NCBI RefSeq assembly: GCF_014697425.1
Contig: NZ_JACJRU010000001.1
Span: forward strand, 588,678-652,677
Direction of reading: 5' to 3'
Length of the DNA: 64,000 bases
From: Nostoc sp. FACHB-110
GTDB lineage: Bacteria; Cyanobacteriota; Cyanobacteriia; Cyanobacteriales; Nostocaceae
Shown here: positions 56,751-64,000 of the stretch, in pieces
How positions within the stretch are numbered: the first letter of the stretch is position 1
How the letters are laid out: each line of letters starts with the position of its first letter
Notes under the pieces: generated by a model
Told to the model about the DNA's origin: nothing
Seen by the model: only the letters and a program-made list of their open reading frames with translations
Database searches by the model: none
Program-made: the position numbers and the translations under genes

Positions 56751-59162
56751 TCACTGATTGATAATTAAATAAATACCCCAAATTGCCATTGCCCGCAGGT
56801 AAGTACTAGCGCGAAAAGTACCCACTGCTGTGATGGCTTCGGGTGTGCGAAATTGCAGTCCATTGTCGTAAATTTGCTGCACTACTGCTTGTGTTAGCTT
56901 GAATGCTTCATCTTTCATCCCCATCTGTACTAAAAAAGCAGCAAGCCCGAAGTTAATTCCTGTCCAAACTTCCAAAGGATGGGTAGCTTTGGGGTTTTCT
57001 GGTGAACCGTCGGGAAGAACACCATTCGCCGCACCAAATTGACCGTTTTGGAATTTTAAGAAACAAGCATCATACACAGTTTTTAAAGCAGAAAGGGCCC
57101 GATCGCCTGGTACAATATCGGGTAAATTGAGCAGTCGGGCATAAAATTGACCGCACAATTGATCTGCCATGACTACAGCCGAACCACTCTCACTATCTAA
57201 CTTGTAATACTGTCCATTCCAGAGTTTTTCTTGGTAGATAGGGCGAGACTGACTTAACCAAGCTTCATAGATAGACTTCTGTTTAATTAATTCCTCTGCT
57301 TTCTGTGTTGGGTGCGTTACTAAAATATCACTAATTGCGATCGCTGCTTCTAACGCCGCCAGCCACAGCCCACCACAATAAGCACTCACACCTTGCAAAC
57401 GCCAATCATCAAAAGTTTGGTCTGGTGCGCCAGAATTTTCAGGCATTCCATCATTATCTTTATCAAAAGTCTTCAAATAATCGAGTGTTTGCACAATTGC
57501 ATTCCAACAATCAGCTAAAAATTGCACATCATCAGCACCCGTCAGCAGAAAATCTCGGTATACTTGCAATACAAAATCACTGCCTAAATCCTTCCACAAA
57601 TTGCAATCTTGATAGCAAGTGTAGTTAGTTTTTTCCCAGACATGTTCGTTGGGCGCGCCTAAATCGTGGGGTGTCGCCCCGGCAATTTTCCGGGCGGCGG
57701 TTGTTGTCTCTGCACCAATGGTATAGTAATAGCCAATCACTCTTTGATGGTCATCGCTATGGGGAATTGCCCTGGCAAAAGCCCGTATCACTGATTTTTC
57801 TAGTTCAGGAAACAACATCAGCAACGCAAAGGAACCATACAACCGCACATCTAAACTTTCATACCAACGGTAATCTAAGCATTCTAATACCGCAAACTGA
57901 CCGATAGGGTCAACATCCGAGGCGGCACTCCAGAGAGTACCACCACTAGTTAGGTCATAAAGCTCATTAAATAAAGCCATTTTAAACCAGTCAGGCAAAT
58001 CTTGGCGGTTGAGGATTGGCTGCTGCCAAGTTTGAATTTGCGATCGCCAGGTTTGATATTCTTGTAGGGCAGTCGTCGCTATTGACCAAGCTTGATTCCC
58101 ACCCCTACCAAAAAAGTCTGTATATCTGCGGTAATAATTAATTCCGGCGGCAAATTCTGTCACAGGTAAATCCCAAGCTAAGACAAACGGAACTTCTAAA
58201 GTTTCTCCTGGTTGGAGAGTAAAACGCACAGCGAGCGCCGTTCCTAGCTGTTGATTTTCACCAACTGGTGTAGTATCTAGATAATTAGGCAAAGAACCAT
58301 CCGTAGCAAAGCTTTGCCACAAATCATCACCATTACCTTGTGGTTGCCATTTTGTGTGATAAAAAACTTCTACTTGTGGATGTTGCACTGTGGCAATACA
58401 CCAACTACCATCTCCTTCTTGCAGAGGTTCTGCAACGCCCTCTCGCCCTAAAACACAACCGCAATATCCCGCATCTTCCACTAAATAATTGTAATTTCCT
58501 TTACTTTCGCCCCAGCGTGGCTGATACTCATAAACTGGGCTACCATCATCGCGGATTTGCACCTTGGGTAACTTTAAGGCATTAGTAAACCAGCCAACTA
58601 TATTTTGCCAAGTCAGCATAATACTCAGGGTAATCGGTGCATGAGTCGGGTTATGAGCTTGCCATAAAAATACTGCTACAGGGTAACTAGTTTCTTGATA
58701 ATTATTTGCCCAAATCGGTGAAAATTGCTCACAAGTTAACTGGGTTTGCAAGACATTTTCATAGACAAACCAACTGCGGGGGTATAAAGCGTGATAAGTT
58801 CCGGTGGAAGTTAACTCACTGCTCGCTGGATACCATTGCCAAGCTTGCAAGCTGTTGTCTTCTGGTGCTTGCGTAGACAAAGCATAGGCTTGAGAAGATC
58901 CGCCATCAGACTCAAACACACTAAATTGACAAGCCGGAATATTTTTGAAGATATGTTCACCGCCGTCAATGTGCCACAGGTTAAAATCTCCCCGTGAAGA
59001 ACGACCAATGCAACCCGCACCAAAACCACCCAAAGGCTTACCATGCCAAGGGCCATCATCAAGATTACTAGCGTAGCGAACTGTATAGGGTTTTTCCCAA
59101 CCAAGGCCAATGGGACGGTTCCAAGTGCAGGAGGGAATTTCCTTCGAGGTTTGATTTGTCAT
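56751..59162 (-). CDS. GH116 family beta-glycosidase
   Basis: An 803-residue glycoside hydrolase of the GH116 family (non-lysosomal glucosylceramidase / bacterial beta-glucosidase). The N-terminal beta domain starts VRYASNLDDGPWHGKPLGG, then GFGAGCIGRSSRGDFNLWH. The (alpha/alpha)6 domain contains the likely nucleophile Glu435 (YRWYESLDVRLYGS) and the acid/base Asp581 (GAPDQTFDDW). Possible substrates are beta-glucosides, xylosides or N-acetylglucosaminides, which bacterial GH116 enzymes cleave. No signal peptide, so likely cytoplasmic. Length is normal for the family. Confidence 0.92.
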   Translation of the reverse strand: MTNQTSKEIPSCTWNRPIGLGWEKPYTVRYASNLDDGPWHGKPLGGFGAGCIGRSSRGDFNLWHIDGGEHIFKNIPACQFSVFESDGGSSQAYALSTQAPEDNSLQAWQWYPASSELTSTGTYHALYPRSWFVYENVLQTQLTCEQFSPIWANNYQETSYPVAVFLWQAHNPTHAPITLSIMLTWQNIVGWFTNALKLPKVQIRDDGSPVYEYQPRWGESKGNYNYLVEDAGYCGCVLGREGVAEPLQEGDGSWCIATVQHPQVEVFYHTKWQPQGNGDDLWQSFATDGSLPNYLDTTPVGENQQLGTALAVRFTLQPGETLEVPFVLAWDLPVTEFAAGINYYRRYTDFFGRGGNQAWSIATTALQEYQTWRSQIQTWQQPILNRQDLPDWFKMALFNELYDLTSGGTLWSAASDVDPIGQFAVLECLDYRWYESLDVRLYGSFALLMLFPELEKSVIRAFARAIPHSDDHQRVIGYYYTIGAETTTAARKIAGATPHDLGAPNEHVWEKTNYTCYQDCNLWKDLGSDFVLQVYRDFLLTGADDVQFLADCWNAIVQTLDYLKTFDKDNDGMPENSGAPDQTFDDWRLQGVSAYCGGLWLAALEAAIAISDILVTHPTQKAEELIKQKSIYEAWLSQSRPIYQEKLWNGQYYKLDSESGSAVVMADQLCGQFYARLLNLPDIVPGDRALSALKTVYDACFLKFQNGQFGAANGVLPDGSPENPKATHPLEVWTGINFGLAAFLVQMGMKDEAFKLTQAVVQQIYDNGLQFRTPEAITAVGTFRASTYLRAMAIWGIYLIINQ

Positions 59163-59271
59163 CGCCTGATGTTACCGCGTGCAGTTACGCTAAGGAAGCT
59201 TAACGCGATGTGTCATTTTTCTCAATAGGATTGACCAAGGAAAACGAAAAATTACCTGACTTTTCACGGCA

Positions 59272-59316
59272 AGTCCTCAACCCAATCTCCACAGATGATA
59301 TTTCTGGGTCAGTCCT
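59272..59316 (-). repeat. Dispersed AGGACTTAC element, copy C
   Basis: On the - strand it reads AGGACTGACCC, then CATCTGTGGAGATTGGGTTG and AGGACTT, matching copy A at 6051 and copy B at 56586 in the core TGTGGAGATTGGGT. The ends form an imperfect inverted pair. Confidence 0.6.
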
Positions 59317-59432
59317 AAATTCGGAAAAATCTAGTCACTCAGCCATTTTCCGGCCTATTTCCTGGTATATATACTGATTGAACTATATGTTAGTGTGTGT
59401 TGTTTCCTGTACTCGGCAAACAGTGAAGTTCC

Positions 59433-60176
59433 ATGATTAATCGTCAGAAATTACTCAAATCTTTAGGATTTGCATTTTTACCTTTGGCTTTCAGTGCTAA
59501 TTTCGCAAATCCTCCAGTCATTGCACAAACTAGTGTGCAAACATCGGTAGCGAAAACTGTGGGTTTTAATTGCAATGACACAGAAGCAACTATTAAGGCT
59601 AAAAACGGCCCGAAGGTAACGGTAGGTACGACAACTATTTACATCGGATATCAGCAAGTATCATCTAACAACAAAGATCCGCGTATTGTCCGGTTTGATA
59701 ACGGTGTGAAAAAATGGTGTCGGAGCGACTACGAAACCACCAATGATGATGGAACAGGCTACGGCTTGCTGTGGGATGGCAGTAGCGTTTTATATGGTGT
59801 TTTTTCGGCAACAGGTACTCAACCTGGAAATGATTTTCGCCGCTTTACTAGTGGTCGTTGGCTGTCGAGCTATGGTAGTGGCGGTGGCGCAAAAGTCGCA
59901 ATTATCGCTCGAATTGATCCGACTAATGGCAATGTTAACTATGCCACATTTTTAACTGCGAAAAAGCCCAGTGATGGCAAAACTAACTCTTTTTTGGTCA
60001 ACAACTTGGGATGGAATGGGACAAATTTAACTGTATATGGTCAGTCATGGTGGCTACCTCGTCGTGCTGATAAAAGTCCGATGACTTGTGCTGGTTCGTC
60101 GCCTTATACATACACAGCAGTATTCAAGGGAGATTTAACAACAGTCAATTCCGCTTTGGCAACTAACTGTCTTTAA
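59433..60176 (+). CDS. Secreted hypothetical protein
   Basis: A 247-residue protein with an N-terminal signal peptide (1-31, ending PPVIAQTS). The mature part has four cysteines (FNCNDTEA, KKWCRSDYE, MTCAGSS and ATNCL), enough for two disulfide bonds, and is beta-rich with Gly/Asn/Thr turns (TTIYIGYQQVSSNNK, YGLLWDGSSVLYGVFSATG, VAIIARIDPTNGNVNYATFL). These blade-like repeats suggest a single-domain beta fold. No family is recognised. It lies upstream of a two-part GGGAACAGG/hairpin element. Confidence 0.7.
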   Translation: MINRQKLLKSLGFAFLPLAFSANFANPPVIAQTSVQTSVAKTVGFNCNDTEATIKAKNGPKVTVGTTTIYIGYQQVSSNNKDPRIVRFDNGVKKWCRSDYETTNDDGTGYGLLWDGSSVLYGVFSATGTQPGNDFRRFTSGRWLSSYGSGGGAKVAIIARIDPTNGNVNYATFLTAKKPSDGKTNSFLVNNLGWNGTNLTVYGQSWWLPRRADKSPMTCAGSSPYTYTAVFKGDLTTVNSALATNCL

Positions 60177-60178
60177 GA

Positions 60179-60213
60179 GGGAACAGGGAAATCCCCATAA
60201 ATAAATTTAGGGG
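60179..60213. repeat. GGGAACAGG plus CCCC/GGGG hairpin element, copy 2
   Basis: GGGAACAGG (60179-60187) and the hairpin CCCC-ATAAATAAATTTA-GGGG (60193-60213) just after the secreted-protein stop. The hairpin is close to the reverse complement of 32826-32846. Confidence 0.5.
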
Positions 60214-60431
60214 CTTGATACTAAGCGAGAATGTATCAGTTCATTTGTACTGTAATTTAGCTCTGGTCAGGGAATAAATTCAGCAAAATTCTGGAAATGG
60301 GTGGCATTATTGCCACCCATCTGTTATTTTCTGCTAATTAAATCTAATTTCTGTGGTTGAGTTTGCGATAATTCTGTTGAGCTACCCAATAGTCCTGTTA
60401 TTCCGTCTGAATATTCTGTTGGATCACAACT

Positions 60432-62867
60432 ATGAATAAATTGGCTCCCTCATTGATTTCATTACCTCACACCTATGAGAGTGGAGTCTTGTTGCAGCTG
60501 GCAGATGGCAGCATTCAAGCCTGTAATCAGACTGCGGAAAAAATTTTGGGGTTGACGCTAAAACAAATTCAAGGCTGGAATTCCACTGAACCACCTTGGC
60601 AAGCGATTCATGCTGATGGAACTCCCTTCCCAGGAGATACTCATCCAGCAATGGTGACATTAGATACAGGAAAACCCTGTAATGATGTAGTGATGGGATT
60701 GTATCAACCCTGTGGAAAACTTGTTTGGATATTGATTCAAACAGAGCCGTTGTGGGCAGACGGATGTACCCCCTACGGTGTGATAGCCACCTTTGCCGAT
60801 GTTACAGAGCAAATGGGGCTTTGTGTCACAGATCCGTCTCTAGAATTGCAAAGCTCCCCTAGCATGAATAACCAGAAACAGAATACGGCCGTATCAGGAT
60901 CGGAAGAAGCGTTTTTCTTTGAGAGATCCTTGGATTTGCTGTCAGTCGTGGGTATAGATGGCTACTTTAAGCGCGCGAACCCTGCATTTACAAAAATACT
61001 GGGTTACTGCACAACAGAATTATTAGGCAGTCCATTTCTGAATTTCGTACATCCAGATGACCACACGATTACGTTGGCAGAAATGGAAAAATTAAAGGCA
61101 GGAATGCCGACTCTAAATTTTGAGAATCGCTACCGCACGAAAGAAGGCTCTTACCGTTGGTTATCATGGACAGCATCACCCCAGCTTGACCAGGGAGTAA
61201 TATACTGCGTTGCCCGTGACATGACAAGGCAAAAAGAGACAGAAAAAGCCTTAGAAATTGCCAATGAAGCACTAGAAAAGCGGGTGGCGGAAAGGACAGC
61301 CCAGTTAGAACAGCTAAATGCCGCCCTGCGAGAAAGTGAAGAGCGCAATCAGTTAGCGATGGAAGTGGCTCGCATCTTTACTTTTGAGTGGGAGTGCAAC
61401 AGCGATGCCGTCAAGCGATCGCCTCAGTGTGGTATTATCTTAGGCTTAAGTGCCGCCGCCGCAGAACAAGATACAGGCAGTAATTTTTTTCAACGAGTCC
61501 ATCCTGAAGACCGCGAGCGCTTTATTGCAGGCATCCAAGCATTAACACCGCAAAAAAACACCTATAAAACTACCTATCGAGTCATCTGTCCCAATGGTCA
61601 AATCGTCACCTTAGAAGAAATCGGACGCGCGCTATTTAACCAGCAAGGACAGTTAACCAAATTAATTGGGATAACGGCAGATGTGACAGAACGTCAACGA
61701 CTAGAAGCCCAATTGCGGGAAAGTCAGGCAACCTTACAACGACAACTAGCAGAAATTGAAACTATCTATCAGTCTGCTCCTATTGGGTTGAACATTCTTG
61801 ATACTGACCTGCGCTTTGTGCGAATTAATCAGCGATTGGCAGAAATCAATGGATTTACAGTAGAAGAACACATCGGGCGAACTGTGCGAGAGTTACTGCC
61901 GAATATTGCCGACACAGCAGAAGAAGTATTGCGTTCTGTTTTAGAAACCGGAGAACCACTATTAAATGTAGAAATTCGCGGGGAGACTCCAGCACAACCA
62001 GGGGTAGAGCGTGTGTGGTTAGAAAAATTCTTACCTTTGAAAGATGGCGATCGCGTGATTGGCATTAGTACAGTTTGTGAAGAGATTACTGAACGTAAAG
62101 CCATTGAAACTCAACGCGAAAAATTACTCCAACAAGAACAAGCCGCACGCGCCGCAGCAGAACGCGCCAACCGGAGCAAAGATGAATTTCTGTCCATCCT
62201 TTCCCACGAACTGCGAACTCCACTTAACCCCATTTTAGGCTGGGCCACACTACTGCAATCACCAAAGCTCAAGAACAGTAGCGAAAAGATTCAGGAGGGT
62301 TTAAGCATTATCGAGCGCAATGCCAAACAACAGTTGCAATTGATTAGTGATCTCCTAGATGTCTCTCAAATTATGCGTGGCCAACTTTCTTTGAATTTTG
62401 CTGCTGTTAATTTATCACAACCAATCACTGCTGCTTTAGAAACGGTGCGTTTAGCCGCGGCCGCAAAAGCAATTGAGTTAGAAGTTTTACTCGATCCTTT
62501 AGTTGGACAGGTGAGAGGAGATGCAGGTAGGTTACAACAGGTTTTTTGGAATTTACTGTCTAATGCGGTTAAATTTACCCCGCTAGAAGGAAAAGTGACA
62601 GTGCAACTTACTTGTGTTGGTCGTTATGCCCAAATTCAGGTAAGTGATACCGGAAAAGGCATCCAACCTGAATTTTTACCGTTTGTATTTGATTTATTTC
62701 AACAACAGGATAGTTCGACAACTCGTGCTTTTGGTGGATTAGGTTTAGGATTAGCCATCGCTCGTCAAGTGGTGGAAGCACATGGCGGTAAAATCAGCGT
62801 TGTGAGTGCCGGAGAAGGACAGGGAGCAACATTTACAGTCCAATTGCCCTTAATCTCTGTTGTTTAG
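60432..62867 (+). CDS. PAS-domain sensor histidine kinase
   Basis: An 811-residue soluble kinase. Four PAS-type domains can be placed at about 12-130, 160-270, 305-420 and 435-555, with a coiled linker at 270-305; PAS2 carries HPDDHTITLAEMEKL and RYRTKEGSYRWLSWTASPQL. HisKA contains His592 (FLSILSHELRTPLNP) and the HATPase has NLLSNAVKFTP, DTGKGIQPEF and GGLGLGLAIARQVVEAHGG. No receiver is attached, no membrane segment is present and no response regulator gene is next to it, so it is an orphan kinase. Its kinase core is close to that of the hybrid kinase at 46386-50420. Confidence 0.92.
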   Translation: MNKLAPSLISLPHTYESGVLLQLADGSIQACNQTAEKILGLTLKQIQGWNSTEPPWQAIHADGTPFPGDTHPAMVTLDTGKPCNDVVMGLYQPCGKLVWILIQTEPLWADGCTPYGVIATFADVTEQMGLCVTDPSLELQSSPSMNNQKQNTAVSGSEEAFFFERSLDLLSVVGIDGYFKRANPAFTKILGYCTTELLGSPFLNFVHPDDHTITLAEMEKLKAGMPTLNFENRYRTKEGSYRWLSWTASPQLDQGVIYCVARDMTRQKETEKALEIANEALEKRVAERTAQLEQLNAALRESEERNQLAMEVARIFTFEWECNSDAVKRSPQCGIILGLSAAAAEQDTGSNFFQRVHPEDRERFIAGIQALTPQKNTYKTTYRVICPNGQIVTLEEIGRALFNQQGQLTKLIGITADVTERQRLEAQLRESQATLQRQLAEIETIYQSAPIGLNILDTDLRFVRINQRLAEINGFTVEEHIGRTVRELLPNIADTAEEVLRSVLETGEPLLNVEIRGETPAQPGVERVWLEKFLPLKDGDRVIGISTVCEEITERKAIETQREKLLQQEQAARAAAERANRSKDEFLSILSHELRTPLNPILGWATLLQSPKLKNSSEKIQEGLSIIERNAKQQLQLISDLLDVSQIMRGQLSLNFAAVNLSQPITAALETVRLAAAAKAIELEVLLDPLVGQVRGDAGRLQQVFWNLLSNAVKFTPLEGKVTVQLTCVGRYAQIQVSDTGKGIQPEFLPFVFDLFQQQDSSTTRAFGGLGLGLAIARQVVEAHGGKISVVSAGEGQGATFTVQLPLISVV

Positions 62868-62941
62868 GCGCATAGGCTTACCACCCCACTTCCATCAAAG
62901 GCAGACATAATAAGTTTAATCGCCAAGGAAATGCGATCGCT

Positions 62942-63499
62942 ATGACTCTTGCCAAAACTCAACTCACCCTTGAAGAGTTCCTTACCCTTCCACCAGGAGA
63001 TATCACCCACGAATTAGTTGATGGTCAAGCAAAACCCAAAATGGCTCCAAAAAGATTTCATTCCCGACTAACAACCGTCATAATTTTACTTTTAACACCG
63101 TGGGCAAAAAACCGTGGTGAAGTTGGGGTTGAGTGGGCAGTCACCTTAAAACGCAAAGGTAGAGACTGGGTTCCCGTACCAGACTTACTATTTGTTTCCT
63201 ATTCTCGGTTGAATAGCGATGTCATTACCGATGAACCTTGCCCCATCCCCCCAGACTTAGCTATCGAAATCATCTCTCCTGACCAAAGCTTTGGTGAAAT
63301 GAGTGCTAAAGCTACAGACTACCTCGATGCAGGTGTGCTGAGAGTTTGGGTAATCGATGCCAAAGCCAAAACAGTTACCGTCTTCTATCCTGATACCCGA
63401 CCCCAAACAAAAATAGGCGAAGATAGTTTAGCAGATTCTTTATTGGAAGGGCTGCAAATTACACCCGCACAAATTTTTCAACAGGCAGGAATACCTTAA
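62942..63499 (+). CDS. Uma2-family (DUF820) putative endonuclease
   Basis: A 185-residue protein of the Uma2/DUF820 family, a PD-(D/E)XK restriction-like nuclease fold strongly expanded in cyanobacteria. The catalytic pieces are Pro80-Asp81 (VPVPDLLFVSYSR), Glu109 (PPDLAIEIISPDQ) and Lys123 (SAKATDYLDAGVLRVWVID). It begins with TLEEFLTLPPGDITHELVDGQA, the usual N-terminus. Biological role is unknown; many copies occur per genome, perhaps carried by mobile elements. Confidence 0.9.
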   Translation: MTLAKTQLTLEEFLTLPPGDITHELVDGQAKPKMAPKRFHSRLTTVIILLLTPWAKNRGEVGVEWAVTLKRKGRDWVPVPDLLFVSYSRLNSDVITDEPCPIPPDLAIEIISPDQSFGEMSAKATDYLDAGVLRVWVIDAKAKTVTVFYPDTRPQTKIGEDSLADSLLEGLQITPAQIFQQAGIP

Positions 63500-63677
63500 A
63501 TATTTGATGTCAGCAGTCAAAATACTATAGTGTTTCTTAATCTGCTGAGATACTCAGAACATCGCTCATAGAATTGGGCAAACCTCAGTCTACCTTTGCG
63601 CTTTCCTTTGCGTTTTAAAGATTGATTCTGTACCTCACTTAAGTGAGAATTGCTATAGCTGTTCATTACGCCTACCT

Positions 63678-63905
63678 TTACGCATTTCTAAAATCAATCA
63701 GCGTTTGCCGATAAGCATCAGGTAAGCCTGTATCAAAACATTTTCCTTGGATAACATAGCCACTCATGCCTTCTTGCTGACATAAACTCTCGAGAGAGGA
63801 TGTTAGCTGAAATTCGCCGCGATCGCGTAAATTTTGATTAATACTTTCTGCTAAACAACTAAATATTTTTGGCGTAAGTATATATAAACCAAATATAGGA
63901 ATCAT
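63678..63905 (-). pseudogene. C-terminal fragment of a sugar-phosphate nucleotidyltransferase (GalU-like)
   Basis: The 75 codons from the Met at 63905 read FGLYILTPKIFSCLAESI, RDRGEFQLTSSLESL, GYVIQGKCFDTGLPDAYRQTLIDFRNA, which is the C-terminal end of UTP-glucose-1-phosphate uridylyltransferase. The catalytic N-terminal two thirds are missing. Continuing upstream the frame loses similarity after about a dozen codons and hits a TAG at 63951-63953. It is therefore a truncated remnant; the rest may lie outside the window or be lost. Confidence 0.7.
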
Positions 63906-64000
63906 ATTTGATTTCTGAAAAAGACTACGAGATAATACGGAGAAATAAAACTATCAAACAAGGAACAATGAGAAACCAGTATCAGCAAACTGCGATCGCA

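Noticed and set aside
62942..63499. Restriction-modification system
   Set aside because: The Uma2 protein has no methyltransferase partner here and the family is mostly of unknown role.

Overview
The window is chromosomal DNA of a filamentous cyanobacterium of the Nostoc/Calothrix/Tolypothrix kind (Nostocales). The signs are: the carotenoid pair pds-crtB, a cytochrome c6 gene, very frequent GCGATCGC (HIP1) sites, heptanucleotide tandem repeats between genes, pentapeptide-repeat and CHAT-domain proteins, large PAS/GAF hybrid kinases, a TamB-type giant protein, and an NlpC/P60 peptidase whose catalytic residues fall at Cys126/His176/His188, matching the Nostocales enzyme AvPCP. No strain can be named.

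Layout. 0-6 kb: Rrf2 regulator and cysteine synthase, two divergent CadD-type transporters, a TauE/SafE exporter and a secreted CHAT protein. 6-15.4 kb: a protein with two related winged-helix-like modules behind a palindromic promoter site, an MFS transporter, a 1774-residue TamB-like protein, and a 12-repeat CRISPR array with no cas genes in the window. 15.7-24.5 kb: small metabolic and stress genes (VOC protein, aldo/keto reductase, cytochrome c6, coiled-coil protein, Pmp3 and holin-like membrane proteins, a SRPBCC/CPXCG/radical-SAM operon, a NagZ-like glycosidase). 24.6-33 kb: pds-crtB, tRNA-Ser(GCU), an amino-acid-binding lipoprotein, an outer-membrane-like protein, a serine hydrolase/NlpC-P60 pair and a polyprenol-type glycosyltransferase. 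33-41 kb: a TPR-CHAT protein, a GGDEF cyclase, DUF1838, two pentapeptide/TPR-like small genes, a PAP2 phosphatase and hisD. 41-50.4 kb: a Vps62-like protein with a possible pore-forming tail, a membrane pentapeptide-repeat protein, proA and a 1344-residue hybrid kinase. 51-64 kb: aldehyde dehydrogenase, mazG, a flippase with a glycosyltransferase, a GH116 glycosidase, a secreted protein, a PAS kinase, a Uma2 endonuclease and a nucleotidyltransferase remnant at the edge.

Most of the region is ordinary core and accessory genome; no large prophage, complete IS element or multi-gene defence island is visible. The parts that merit a second look are the Vps62/aerolysin-like protein at 41351-42550, the orphan CRISPR array with a repeat-variant switch, the hybrid kinase that seems to have lost an internal kinase core in frame, the unexplained structured intergenic stretch near 40.6-40.8 kb, and several dispersed short repeats, some of which supply stop codons to genes. 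Start codons were moved downstream from the longest reading frame where a better ribosome binding site, an ATG or the family N-terminus supported it.
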